From: Rhizobiales bacterium 62-17
GTDB lineage: Bacteria > Pseudomonadota > Alphaproteobacteria > Rhizobiales > Beijerinckiaceae
NCBI GenBank assembly: GCA_001898965.1
Contig: MKVW01000001.1
Coordinates: forward strand, 1-64,000
Direction of reading: 5' to 3'
DNA: 64,000 bases
The notes beneath the pieces were generated by a model. It was given only the letters and a program-made list of their open reading frames with translations. It was not told where the DNA came from and did not search any database. Below, one piece after another: positions 33,061 through 41,743 of this stretch. The first letter of the stretch is position 1. Each line of letters starts with the position of its first letter. The translations under genes were made by a program, and so were the position numbers.

Positions 33061-34052
33061 AGACGCTTCGCCTGTTCTACGCCGCTCTCGCCAGTTCTGT
33101 CCTTGCCGTTTCGGCTCTGGCGCAAACGCCGGTCACGAAACCGCAAGACAAGTCTGAGCCGAAGCCGCAGGAACTGACGGTCGACATCCGCAACCTGAGC
33201 GAGCCGGTGCTATGCGCCGAAAAGGACAATATCCGCGTCGATTTCGCTTCGCCCGATGTGCGCTCGTTCCGCATTCAGGCGCAGCATCCTGCTTACATCG
33301 GTACGATCGTCACCGATCGTTGGGCGCCGGACTTCACCAGTTGCGACATGTCGGCCGATAGCGCCTTCACCAGCGGCGCCGAGAAGCCCAAACGCATCAC
33401 CATTTGGGAGACGCCGGAATACTGGCTGACTGGCTATATCTTTCCGACGTTCTGGCGCCCCAACAGCGTGCCGCTGACCGTGGAAGGACGCAGCGAAAAG
33501 TTTCATCTGATCCAACTCTGGAAGCTGCATCGCGAACGCGCCGAGGAAGTGCTGGTCGTCTATCCGCCCGATGGCTATTGGCGCGCGCGGCCCTTGCCGT
33601 TCGGCGATATGCGCTGGACGGCCTATGGCTCGTCCTTCCTCGTCGGTCCTGTCGAAGTGCAGGAGCGCCCCATCGTCGCGTTGAAGGATATGGCCTTCGA
33701 TCCGGCGACGATGACCTTCAATCTGAACTTCGTGCGCGGCGGTTCAGCGAAATTGCATGTGGCGACCGTCGATCAGGATCATCTGGCGATCGATGTCAGC
33801 CTCGACCGGACCATGCCCGACGGGCTGCCGTTCGCTTCGCTGCGCTCGATGTATATCACCGAGACGAATTCCGACGTGGCGCGCGTGCAGTGGCGCTCGG
33901 CCGGTTCGCATGCCTGGGGCGAAGGCACGATCATGGATTTCAAGGGCGCCAAGGCGCAGGAATTCTGGGCTGGCCGCACCGTGCCGTCGCGTCATAACCT
34001 GTCGGCGCCGGATATGGTATTCCAGCGCTTTCTCGGCACGGCCGGCAAGTGA
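33057..34052 (+). CDS. Secreted protein of unknown function coupled to opgH
   Basis: 331 residues, ATG overlapping the opgH stop (ATGA). Signal peptide LFYAALASSVLAVSALAQT, cleaved near residue 22; the mature part is beta-rich with many Trp and Tyr (ITIWETPEYWLTGYIFPTFW, VVYPPDGYWRARPLPFGDMR, AWGEGTIMDFKGAKAQEFWA). No known domain is recognised. Coupling to opgH and the acyltransferase gene downstream suggests a periplasmic role in glucan assembly or modification; it occupies the place OpgG would hold but does not resemble it. Confidence 0.82.
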   Translation: MKTLRLFYAALASSVLAVSALAQTPVTKPQDKSEPKPQELTVDIRNLSEPVLCAEKDNIRVDFASPDVRSFRIQAQHPAYIGTIVTDRWAPDFTSCDMSADSAFTSGAEKPKRITIWETPEYWLTGYIFPTFWRPNSVPLTVEGRSEKFHLIQLWKLHRERAEEVLVVYPPDGYWRARPLPFGDMRWTAYGSSFLVGPVEVQERPIVALKDMAFDPATMTFNLNFVRGGSAKLHVATVDQDHLAIDVSLDRTMPDGLPFASLRSMYITETNSDVARVQWRSAGSHAWGEGTIMDFKGAKAQEFWAGRTVPSRHNLSAPDMVFQRFLGTAGK

Positions 34053-34073
34053 CGATCGTGGTGTAAGCCGGCC

Positions 34074-35051
34074 ATGACCGAAGCAACGCGCCCTTTTTCC
34101 CGTCTCTCCATCGTCGATGCCGCCCGTGGCACGGCGCTGGCGGCGATGTTCGTCTATCACTTCGTCTGGGACCTCGGCTTCTTTCGCGTCGTGCCGCCGG
34201 AAATGCCGGCGAGTTTCGGCTTCAAATTCTTCGGCCACATCATTGCCGGCAGTTTCTTGGGCCTAGTCGGCATCAGCCATGCATTGGCCACGCGCAATGG
34301 CATCAAGTGGAAGCCCTGGGCCTTCCGTCTTTCGATGATCGTCGCGGCGGCGGCGCTCATCACGCTCGTCACCTACTACCTGTTTCCGGAAAGCTACATT
34401 TTCTTCGGCATCTTGCATTGCATCGTGGTGGGCAGTCTGCTCGCGCTGCTGTTCACGCGCGTGCCATGGCCGATCACGGCGCTCGCCGGGCTCGCCATCG
34501 TTCTCGGGCCGATATGGGCGCGCGAGACATTCGATCCCGTCAACTGGTGGCTCGGGCTCGGCTTCACCGAGCCGCGCACGAACGATTGGCGGCCGGTGTT
34601 TCCCTGGAGTGGCTTCACCCTCCTAGGGCTTGCGCTGGCGCAAGCCATTCCTGTCGAGCGCTGGCCGGCGGGGTTTCTATCTTGGCGAGAGCACAATCGG
34701 CCGACCCGCTGGCTGGTGCAGGGCGGGCGTCATTCGTTGCTCGTCTATCTCGTGCATCAACCGGTGCTGCTGGCCCTCGCTTTTCTGCTGTCGCTGTTCT
34801 TCGTGCAACGGCAACTGCCGCAGACCACGCCGACGGCGGCTTTTCAGAACGCTTGCGAAGCGCGCTGTCTCGACGTGCAGCCGAACCGGCAATATTGCGC
34901 GGCGGCCTGTTCCTGCGTCGTCAAGGAAGCGCAGACCGCCGGTTTGTGGGACAAGGTGTTGCGCAACAATCTTGAGCCCGGCGAACGCGTCACCTATGAC
35001 GCGCTGACTCAGCAATGCGTGCGCCGCGCCGATCCCGCCATCAGTCCTTAA
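34074..35051 (+). CDS. DUF1624/HGSNAT-like membrane acyltransferase with Cys-rich tail
   Basis: 325 residues. Residues 1-245 hold about seven membrane helices in the heparan-alpha-glucosaminide acetyltransferase-like pattern: SIVDAARGTALAAMFVYHFV with the His30 region, GILHCIVVG with His115, and LLVYLVHQPVLLAL. Residues 250-325 form a soluble tail with Cys at 261, 265, 275, 279, 281 and 315, likely a small disulfide- or metal-stabilised unit. It follows the secreted-protein gene by 21 bases, so it may add acyl groups to periplasmic glucans. Convergent with fumC (three bases between stops). Confidence 0.82.
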   Translation: MTEATRPFSRLSIVDAARGTALAAMFVYHFVWDLGFFRVVPPEMPASFGFKFFGHIIAGSFLGLVGISHALATRNGIKWKPWAFRLSMIVAAAALITLVTYYLFPESYIFFGILHCIVVGSLLALLFTRVPWPITALAGLAIVLGPIWARETFDPVNWWLGLGFTEPRTNDWRPVFPWSGFTLLGLALAQAIPVERWPAGFLSWREHNRPTRWLVQGGRHSLLVYLVHQPVLLALAFLLSLFFVQRQLPQTTPTAAFQNACEARCLDVQPNRQYCAAACSCVVKEAQTAGLWDKVLRNNLEPGERVTYDALTQQCVRRADPAISP

Positions 35052-35054
35052 GCA

Positions 35055-36473
35055 TCAACGCTCCGGCTTGAGCATCGATTCAGGCCGGACGATCGTATCG
35101 AACTCGTCGGCGGTGACAAGGCCGGACTTGAGGGCTTCCTCGCGCAAGGTGGTGCCATGGTGATGCGCCGCCTTGGCGATGGCGGCGGCCGCATCATAGC
35201 CGATCTTCGGCGCCAGCGCCGTGACCAACATAAGCGAGCGCGACAGCAGATTGGCGATCCGTGCTGTGTTCGGCTCCAGGCCCTCGACGCAATGGCTCTG
35301 GAAGCTCGCGGCCGCATCAGCCAGCAAACGGATCGATTGCAGGGCGGCCTGGGCGATCACTGGCTTGTAGACATTCAATTCGAGATGTCCCTGGGAGCCC
35401 GCCACCGTCACCGTCGTTTGATTGCCGAACACACGGGTGCAGACCATGGTCATCGCTTCCACCTGGGTCGGATTGACCTTGCCCGGCATGATCGAAGAGC
35501 CCGGCTCGTTCTCCGGCAAAGACAGTTCGCCCAGGCCGGCACGCGGACCACTGCCGAGCAACCGGATATCGTTGGCGATCTTGAACAGCCCCGTGGCGCA
35601 GGCATTCAACGCACCATGCAGGAACACCAGACCATCGTGGCTGGCGAGCGCTTCGAATTTGTCGGCGGCGCTGACGAAAGGCAGTTGCGTCGCTTGCGCC
35701 ACGCGTTCGGCAACCTGTTCGGCGAAACCGTTCCACGCATTCAGGCCGGTGCCGACGGCCGTGCCGCCTTGCGCCAGCGGCATCACATGCGCCAGCGCTT
35801 CACGCAGGCGCTGCGCGCCATAGCGCACCTGCGCGGCATAGCCGCCGAACTCCTGGCCCAAGGTCACGGGCGTGGCATCTTGCATATGCGTGCGGCCGAT
35901 CTTCACCAGAGCGGAGAAGCTTTCGGCTTTCGCGGTGAGGGCGCCGACCAGCGCATCGAGCGCCGGCAGCAGCCGGTGCGCCACTTCGACGGCGGCGGCG
36001 ATGTTCATCGCCGTCGGCACGCAATCGTTCGACGACTGGCACATGTTGACATGATCGTTGGGATGCACCGGCGACTTGGTGCCCAACTGACCGCCCATCA
36101 TTTCGCTGGCGCGATTGGCGATCACTTCGTTGACGTTCATATTGGTTTGCGTGCCCGATCCGGTCTGCCAGACGACCAACGGAAAATGCTCGTCGAAACG
36201 CCCGTCCATCACCTCTTGCGCGGCGGCGATGATGGCCGTGGCGCGTGGCGCATCGAGCAGGCCGCGATCGCGATTGGCTTCCGCGGCGACGCGTTTGATC
36301 AAGGCCAGCGCATGGATGAGCGCCAGCGGCATACGCTCGCCGCCGATGCGGAAATTTTCCAGCGAGCGTTGCGTTTGCGCGCCCCAGTAGCGGCTCGCCT
36401 CGACTTCGATCGGCCCGAAACTATCGGTCTCGGTGCGCTGACCATAGACGGGCGGTTGGGACGGATTGGACAT
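35055..36473 (-). CDS. fumC: Fumarate hydratase, class II
   Basis: 472 residues from the ATG at 36473. This iron-independent, tetrameric fumarase of the TCA cycle interconverts fumarate and malate. Motifs: [66 protein letters not shown] (catalytic His) and the superfamily signature [14 protein letters not shown] LysR gene lies 112 bases upstream on the same strand, but read-through is not certain. Fumarases can also hydrate mesaconate, which may matter given the next module. Confidence 0.96.
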   Translation of the reverse strand: MSNPSQPPVYGQRTETDSFGPIEVEASRYWGAQTQRSLENFRIGGERMPLALIHALALIKRVAAEANRDRGLLDAPRATAIIAAAQEVMDGRFDEHFPLVVWQTGSGTQTNMNVNEVIANRASEMMGGQLGTKSPVHPNDHVNMCQSSNDCVPTAMNIAAAVEVAHRLLPALDALVGALTAKAESFSALVKIGRTHMQDATPVTLGQEFGGYAAQVRYGAQRLREALAHVMPLAQGGTAVGTGLNAWNGFAEQVAERVAQATQLPFVSAADKFEALASHDGLVFLHGALNACATGLFKIANDIRLLGSGPRAGLGELSLPENEPGSSIMPGKVNPTQVEAMTMVCTRVFGNQTTVTVAGSQGHLELNVYKPVIAQAALQSIRLLADAAASFQSHCVEGLEPNTARIANLLSRSLMLVTALAPKIGYDAAAAIAKAAHHHGTTLREEALKSGLVTADEFDTIVRPESMLKPER

Positions 36474-36585
36474 TGCAAACTCCGCTATTGCTGTAGGCCT
36501 TGATCTGATCGCGCCATCGGGGCGGTATTGTGATAGGCGCCTGAAGGGGCGAGCGCCAGCCACGATTGCAACCGCTTTAATACGA

Positions 36586-37503
36586 CTAAATCAATGTTTT
36601 CATGCGAACGGCGAGCTCGCCGCGCAAGGCGGCGGCAATGGCTCGGCGGACGGCCTCGGCCTCGGGCGCCAAGCGTTCTCCGGCGCGCCATAGGCTGCCG
36701 AGCCGCCGGTTGAGCGGCACCTCTCCCAGGCGGATCGGATGCAGGTTCTCGCCCATGCGCCCTTGCAGCGCGAGCAACGGTGCCACGGTGACGGCATATC
36801 CCGATGCGACGAGCTGCAGTGCCGTCGTAATATGCTGCACCTCATGGCGCCAGTTCAGATCGAAGCCGATGATCGGACGAGCGTCTTCCAGCAAACGACG
36901 CAAGCCCGACTGCGGCCCGATGCCGATCAGATCGAGGCCGCTCAACGCGCGCCAGGGCAGGTGGGTTTGTCGGGCTAGGTCGTGTCCCTTGGCGACGACC
37001 AAAACCATCGGCTCCTCGATGATGGCCTGCTGGCTGAAGCCGCGCTCTTCGATGCCCAGATACGTAATGGCGACATCGGCTGAGCCATCGGCGATGTTCT
37101 GGCGAATTTCCGTGGCTGAAAGATCGTGGATCCTGAGGCGAATATCCGGATGGCGTTTGTTCACCGCCGCCAAGGCTTGCGGCAGCACCGACGTGCAGAG
37201 CGTCGGCAGACAACCAAGCGTTACGGTCGGCACGCCGTAACGCACGGTGTCGCGCACGCTCTTCAAGACGCTGGACAGTCCTTCGAGATGCGCGCGCACC
37301 TTTGGCAGCAGCTGGGAGCCCTGTTCGCTCAGGGCGAGACCGCGGCCGGCGCGCACGAAGAGTTTGATCCCGAGCGAGGCTTCCAGGCGCTGGAGCCGGC
37401 GCGACAGCGCGGCTTGCGAAAGCCCCAAACGGCGGGCGGCCGCATGGGCGCTTCCTGAATCGACCACCGCCACGAAAGCGGTGAGCGCAGGCGTATCGAG
37501 CAT
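36586..37503 (-). CDS. LysR-family transcriptional regulator
   Basis: 305 residues. N-terminal HTH ([40 protein letters not shown]) and a two-lobe effector domain ([32 protein letters not shown]). It is divergent from the mesaconyl-C4-CoA hydratase gene across 92 bases, the classic arrangement for a LysR activator and its target operon. A T-N11-A dyad lies in that gap. The effector is probably the pathway substrate or a CoA ester. Confidence 0.93.
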   Translation of the reverse strand: MLDTPALTAFVAVVDSGSAHAAARRLGLSQAALSRRLQRLEASLGIKLFVRAGRGLALSEQGSQLLPKVRAHLEGLSSVLKSVRDTVRYGVPTVTLGCLPTLCTSVLPQALAAVNKRHPDIRLRIHDLSATEIRQNIADGSADVAITYLGIEERGFSQQAIIEEPMVLVVAKGHDLARQTHLPWRALSGLDLIGIGPQSGLRRLLEDARPIIGFDLNWRHEVQHITTALQLVASGYAVTVAPLLALQGRMGENLHPIRLGEVPLNRRLGSLWRAGERLAPEAEAVRRAIAAALRGELAVRMKTLI

Positions 37504-37523
37504 CCGCTGGCTCCCACGATAGT

Positions 37524-37536
37524 TGCATTCAATGCA
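37524..37536. promoter_or_regulatory. T-N11-A LysR box between divergent genes
   Basis: TGCATTCAATGCA: a perfect 5-bp inverted repeat with a 3-bp centre, and exactly the T-N11-A spacing of LysR recognition sites. It lies 21 bases upstream of the lysR start and 60 bases upstream of the hydratase ATG at 37596, suitable for autoregulation and activation. Confidence 0.55.
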
Positions 37537-37595
37537 TCAATTGAGCCGATCGACACCCATAGTCAATGGATTACCCGCCCGATTATCGTTGCCCC

Positions 37596-38432
37596 ATGAA
37601 CGCGACCGAGACCCTGAACGGGCGGGAAGAAGCCTGGGACACTTGCGCAGAAACGAACGTTAAGCGTTTGGCCGCGCTGTTGAATCTTGATCCCTCCCGG
37701 GGCGACGAAGGCGAGCTCTTGCCGCTCGGCTGGCAGGTCATCCTGTTTCCGCCCCTGGTGCGGCAGGACGAGCTTGGCCCGGATGGTCATCCAGGGCCGA
37801 GCGGGTTCATGCCGAGTTCGCCTCTGCCACGGCGCGTGCATGGCGGCCGGCGCGTCTGGGGGCATTCTGCCCTGTGCGTTGGAGACCCCGTGCGGCGTCT
37901 CAGCGAAATCGCCTCGGTGCAACACAAGGACGGTCGCAGCGGTCCCCTGATGATCGTGACCGTCCGCCACACGATCTTTCGTGCCGATCGGAGCGAGCCG
38001 GCGATCGTCGAGGAACAGGACATCATCTACCGCGAAGCGAAGAGTTCATCGGATGTCACGAGCCCCAAGGCCAAAAGTCCGCAACGACGCGAAGCGCTGC
38101 ATGAGCGGATATTCCGCCCGACCGCGCCGCTGCTGTTTCGCTTTTCGGCGGTGACCTTTAACGCGCACCGCATTCACTACGATCAACCCTACGCGACCAA
38201 GATCGAGGGCTATCCGGCGCTCGTCGTGAATGGCGGCCTGACGGCTTTATTCCTGCTGCAACTGTTGCGTGACGTGACGGGGCAGGAACCATCCTATTAT
38301 GAGGCGAAGAATTTGGGGCTCTTGTTTTGCGATCGTGACGTCAGGCTCTGTGCCGCACCGCTGGCCGAAGGCTGGCGCCTGTGGGCCGAGGATGACGAGG
38401 GACATATCGCCATCGAAATGGTGACGAAATGA
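37596..38432 (+). CDS. Mesaconyl-C4-CoA hydratase-like (MaoC/HTD2) protein
   Basis: 278 residues from the ATG at 37596; an ATG at 37566 is possible, and neither has a strong ribosome site. Double hot-dog hydratase: N-half LGPDGHPGPSGFMPSSPLPR and C-half with the hydratase-2 motif FNAHRIHYDQPYA at residues 188-200 (Asp and His catalytic), then EGYPALVVNG. Family members hydrate mesaconyl-C4-CoA to citramalyl-CoA. The family's usual VHG reads VNG here. It overlaps the CoA-transferase gene by ATGA. Confidence 0.85.
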   Translation: MNATETLNGREEAWDTCAETNVKRLAALLNLDPSRGDEGELLPLGWQVILFPPLVRQDELGPDGHPGPSGFMPSSPLPRRVHGGRRVWGHSALCVGDPVRRLSEIASVQHKDGRSGPLMIVTVRHTIFRADRSEPAIVEEQDIIYREAKSSSDVTSPKAKSPQRREALHERIFRPTAPLLFRFSAVTFNAHRIHYDQPYATKIEGYPALVVNGGLTALFLLQLLRDVTGQEPSYYEAKNLGLLFCDRDVRLCAAPLAEGWRLWAEDDEGHIAIEMVTK

Positions 38433-39661
38433 GCGAGCCCTTGCCACTAGAGGGCGTCCGCGTCCTCGATCTCACCAGCGTCGTCGCCGGCCCTTCGGCG
38501 ACTTTGCGCCTGGCGGACATGGGCGCCGAGGTCATCAAGATCGAAACCCTCGATGGAGATCTGCTGCGCACCTTGGGCGGCGCATCGAAATCGGGCTCGA
38601 TGTCACCGAAATTCATGCACTTCAATCGTTCGAAGCGATCGGTGGCGCTCGATCTGAAACATCCGCAATGCCGGCCGGTGCTGGAGCGGCTGCTCGGTGA
38701 AAGCGATATTTTCATCACCAATATACGGCCGGAATCTCTGGCACGTCTTGGGCTCGATGCGGTGACCTGTCTGGCGAAGCATCCGCGTTTGATCCACTGC
38801 ATCATAACGGGCTTCGGCCCCGGGCCTTATCGCGGCCGCCCGGCTTACGACACGGTGATCCAGGGCGCCGCCGGCGTGGCGGGATTGTTCATCAAGCGTG
38901 ACGGCCGCCCGAGCTATGCGCCGTTTCTGCTGGCCGACCATGTGGTGGGGGAAGTCACGGCCGGCGCCATCGCCGCGATGTTGTTCCGGCGCAGCCGAAC
39001 GGGGCGTGGCGGCGAGTTGGAAATCCCGATGATGGAGACCCTGGCCGCCTTCGTGCTGCAAGAACATCTCGGCGCCGCCACCTTCCGTCCGGCACGCGGA
39101 GAATCCGGCGACAGTCGCATCCTCGCGCCCGACAACCTGCCCATCGCGACAGCGAATGGATGGGTCAGCGTGACCTGCAATACCGATCCGCAGGTGCATG
39201 CCTTTCTGAAGGCTGTGGGACGCCCGGAGCTGCTCGACGATCCGCGTTTTAAAACCGTGGCGGCCCGCTTCGCCGCGTCCAAGGATTGGTTCGCGATGCG
39301 GGCCGATGCACTCAAGCATCAGCCGACCGAATATTGGTTGCGGGTACTAACCGAAGCGGGCGTGCCGGTGATGCCGTGCCATTCGATTGAGTCCATGCTG
39401 GAAGATCCCCATCTTGTGACGACGGGCCTGCTTCAACATCGCGATCATCCCATTGAGGGGCCGATCATCGATGTCGCGTCCGCCGTGCGTTTCGATGGAC
39501 AGGCATCGGCGACGGGCTTTTCGGCACAGTCCTCGGGCCAGGATACGCACGCCGTTTTGCGAGAGCTCGGATTTGGCGAGGCCGATATCGAGGCTTTCCG
39601 CCAATCCGGTGTGATCGGCGATGGCAAGATGGCCGGACAGACGCGGAGGGCTTCCGAATGA
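38429..39661 (+). CDS. CaiB/BaiF-family (family III) CoA-transferase
   Basis: 410 residues. N-terminal LEGVRVLDLTSVVAGPSATL, LADMGAEVIKIE, NRSKRSVALDLKHP, and PAYDTVIQGAAG carrying the catalytic Asp that forms the aspartyl-CoA anhydride. Family III enzymes move CoA between carboxylic acids; relatives include succinyl-CoA:mesaconate and citramalate CoA-transferases. Coupled by ATGA at both ends, to the hydratase and lyase genes, so it probably activates the same C5 acid. Confidence 0.92.
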   Translation: MSEPLPLEGVRVLDLTSVVAGPSATLRLADMGAEVIKIETLDGDLLRTLGGASKSGSMSPKFMHFNRSKRSVALDLKHPQCRPVLERLLGESDIFITNIRPESLARLGLDAVTCLAKHPRLIHCIITGFGPGPYRGRPAYDTVIQGAAGVAGLFIKRDGRPSYAPFLLADHVVGEVTAGAIAAMLFRRSRTGRGGELEIPMMETLAAFVLQEHLGAATFRPARGESGDSRILAPDNLPIATANGWVSVTCNTDPQVHAFLKAVGRPELLDDPRFKTVAARFAASKDWFAMRADALKHQPTEYWLRVLTEAGVPVMPCHSIESMLEDPHLVTTGLLQHRDHPIEGPIIDVASAVRFDGQASATGFSAQSSGQDTHAVLRELGFGEADIEAFRQSGVIGDGKMAGQTRRASE

Positions 39662-40524
39662 TCCGTTCGCTGCTGTATGTCCCCGGCAATTCCGACAAGT
39701 TCATCGCCAAGGCGCATGAGCGCGATGCCGACGGGATCATTCTCGATCTCGAAGACGCCGTGCTGCCAAGCGAAAAGGCTGGCGCGCGGCAACGACTGGC
39801 GCAGTCCGTCGCAGCGGTCGGCCAGAATGGCGCCATGGTCTTCGTGCGCGTGAATGCCGCCGAGACTGGTTTGCAAGACGACGATGCGGCCGCCGCCTGT
39901 CTCGCCGGTGCACATGGCATCCTGGTGCCGAAGGCGAGCAAGCCGGAAATGTTGCAGGCGCTCGACCATCATCTCACCCGCGTTGAACGCCAGATGGCGC
40001 GGGCCGACCAGATGCGTCTGGTACCGATGATCGAAGAGCCGGGCGCCGTTCTCAATGCCTCCGCCGTTGCAACGGCGACGCCGCGCAATTGGGGCTTGCT
40101 CACCGGCGGCGAAGATCTGGCGACGAGCATGAATGCCACTCCGACGCCCGATATGCTGCGGCTGCCAAAGCTCCTGGTGCATCTTGCGGCCAAGGCCGCC
40201 GGTCTGCGGTCTCTGGGGCTGTTGAGAAGCGTTGCTGACTTCCGTGATGTCGAGGCGATTACTGCGGCCACGTTGGAGGCGCGCCAACATGGCTTTGATG
40301 GCGCAACTTGCGTTCATCCCAATGTCGTGCCGCTCCTCAATCGCGGATTTTCGCCGACACAAGCCGAGTGCGAATGGGCGCGCGAAGTGGTCGACGCTTA
40401 TGCGCGCGCCGAACAGGCAGGTCTTGGCGCGATCACGGTGCAAGGACAGATGGTCGATCGGCCCGTTGTCGAACGGGCGCGGCGCATTCTCCAGGTCAAG
40501 CAAACGTCCGTGGAGACGGCATGA
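39658..40524 (+). CDS. HpcH/HpaI (CitE-like) CoA-ester lyase
   Basis: 288 residues, ATG overlapping the CoA-transferase stop. TIM-barrel CitE-type lyase: SLLYVPGNSDKFIAKA, IILDLEDAVLPSEKAGAR (Mg-binding Glu/Asp), VPMIEEPGAV, LTGGEDLATSM and ATCVHPNVVPLLN. Such enzymes cleave citramalyl-CoA or malyl-CoA to acetyl-CoA and pyruvate or glyoxylate. With the hydratase and transferase it completes a route from mesaconate to acetyl-CoA plus pyruvate (inferred). Confidence 0.92.
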   Translation: MIRSLLYVPGNSDKFIAKAHERDADGIILDLEDAVLPSEKAGARQRLAQSVAAVGQNGAMVFVRVNAAETGLQDDDAAAACLAGAHGILVPKASKPEMLQALDHHLTRVERQMARADQMRLVPMIEEPGAVLNASAVATATPRNWGLLTGGEDLATSMNATPTPDMLRLPKLLVHLAAKAAGLRSLGLLRSVADFRDVEAITAATLEARQHGFDGATCVHPNVVPLLNRGFSPTQAECEWAREVVDAYARAEQAGLGAITVQGQMVDRPVVERARRILQVKQTSVETA

Positions 40525-40694
40525 TTATGTAACAATGGTCATAGGGTTTTGTGAAACTGATCATCCAATCATCGAAGCATGCGCGTGCTTGTGTTGGACT
40601 TGTCCTTGCGGTTCGCGGCCCTAAGACCGCAGCGACGGCTGGACGTACGCATCACGACATAGTAGGTCCACGAGGATACTAGGGAGGGCTATAA
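40525..40694. other. Intergenic region lyase / TctC receptor
   Basis: 170 bases. The ribosome site GGGAGGG for the receptor is near 40682. A weak 6-bp dyad (TGCGGT/ACCGCA) lies around 40607-40630. No clear terminator or promoter was recognised. Confidence 0.3.
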
Positions 40695-41678
40695 ATGGAT
40701 CGCCGTCGTTTTCTGCAATTGACTGCTTCTTCGCTGGCCATGTCGGGCAGCGGCATTGCTTCATCAGTGGCGCAAGCGCAATGGCCGACGAAGAACATCA
40801 CCATGGTCGTGCCGTTCACGCCCGGCGGCTCGACCGACATTCTGGCGCGGCTGATCGGCCAGCGCTTTACGGAAGCCTGGGGGCAGGGCGTTGTCACTGA
40901 AAACCGTCCCGGTGCCGGCGGTGCGGTTGGCAGCGTTGCCCTGGCCCGCGCGCCGGCTGATGGCTACACGGTCGGTATGGGCCATATCGGCACGTTGAGC
41001 GTCAATCCTTCGCTTTATTCGAATTTGCAATACGATCCGATCAAGAGCTTCGCGCATATCAGCATGCTGGCGCGGGTCTACAACGTGCTCGTCGTCCATC
41101 CCTCGCTGCCGATCAAGAACGTGCGCGAGTTCATCGACTATGCCCGCCAGAATCCCGGTAAGCTCAACTACGGTTCCGGCGGCAACGGCAGCGCGGCGCA
41201 TATCGCCACCGCCGCTTTCATGGTCGCAACCGGCACGCAGATGACCCATGTCCCGTATCGTGGGACATCGCCGGCGGTCAACGATCTTCTCTCGGGCCAG
41301 ATCCAGTTCATGATGACCGGCGGTCCCGCGGTTCTGCCGCACGCTCGCGCAGGCACCATGCGCGCGCTCGGTGTCTCCGGTCCCAATCGTTTGAAGTCGG
41401 ATCCGGATATTCCGACCATTGCCGAGGCGGGCGTGCCGGGCTTCGACGCGACCCAGTGGTATGGCATGATGGCGCCGGCGGGAACGCCCGAAGACATCGT
41501 TGCCAAACTGACCAAGGAAGTGCATGGCGCCTTGGGCTCGAAGGCGATGCAGGAAGCGCTGGAGCGCGATGGCGCCGAGGCTTGGCCGACGTCGCCGCAG
41601 GAGTTCCGAGACATCATTGCCAGCGAGACCAAGCGCTGGGCCGAGATCGTCGAGAAGGCCAAAATCAAGGTCGAGTGA
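40695..41678 (+). CDS. Bug/TctC-family periplasmic solute receptor
   Basis: 327 residues, strong GGGAGGG ribosome site. Tat-like signal MDRRRFLQLTASSLAMSGSG cleaved near AQAQ. Mature hallmarks: NITMVVPFTPGGSTDILARL, NRPGAGGAVGSVALARAPAD and MTHVPYRGTSPAVNDLLSG. It is the closest paralogue in style to the 17759-18751 receptor. Downstream of the mesaconate-type operon on the same strand, it could capture the C5 dicarboxylate substrate for a TctAB permease encoded elsewhere. Followed by a hairpin and convergent with the enolase-superfamily gene. Confidence 0.92.
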   Translation: MDRRRFLQLTASSLAMSGSGIASSVAQAQWPTKNITMVVPFTPGGSTDILARLIGQRFTEAWGQGVVTENRPGAGGAVGSVALARAPADGYTVGMGHIGTLSVNPSLYSNLQYDPIKSFAHISMLARVYNVLVVHPSLPIKNVREFIDYARQNPGKLNYGSGGNGSAAHIATAAFMVATGTQMTHVPYRGTSPAVNDLLSGQIQFMMTGGPAVLPHARAGTMRALGVSGPNRLKSDPDIPTIAEAGVPGFDATQWYGMMAPAGTPEDIVAKLTKEVHGALGSKAMQEALERDGAEAWPTSPQEFRDIIASETKRWAEIVEKAKIKVE

Positions 41679-41686
41679 TCTAAAGC

Positions 41687-41714
41687 AAACCGCGTTTCGA
41701 TAGAAACGCGGTTT
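41687..41714. terminator. 12-bp-stem hairpin after the TctC gene
   Basis: AAACCGCGTTTC and its exact complement flank a GATA loop, starting nine bases after the TctC stop; on the plus strand TTTTGCC follows. Probably terminates the receptor transcript. It belongs to the same GCGTTTC-loop-GAAACGC hairpin style as 43012-43039. Confidence 0.7.
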
Positions 41715-41743
41715 TGCCTAGAACCTCATATTTCGAGGCATTT

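Noticed and set aside
35157-36503. 448-codon open frame on the plus strand
   Set aside because: Antisense to fumC, which is complete and conserved.
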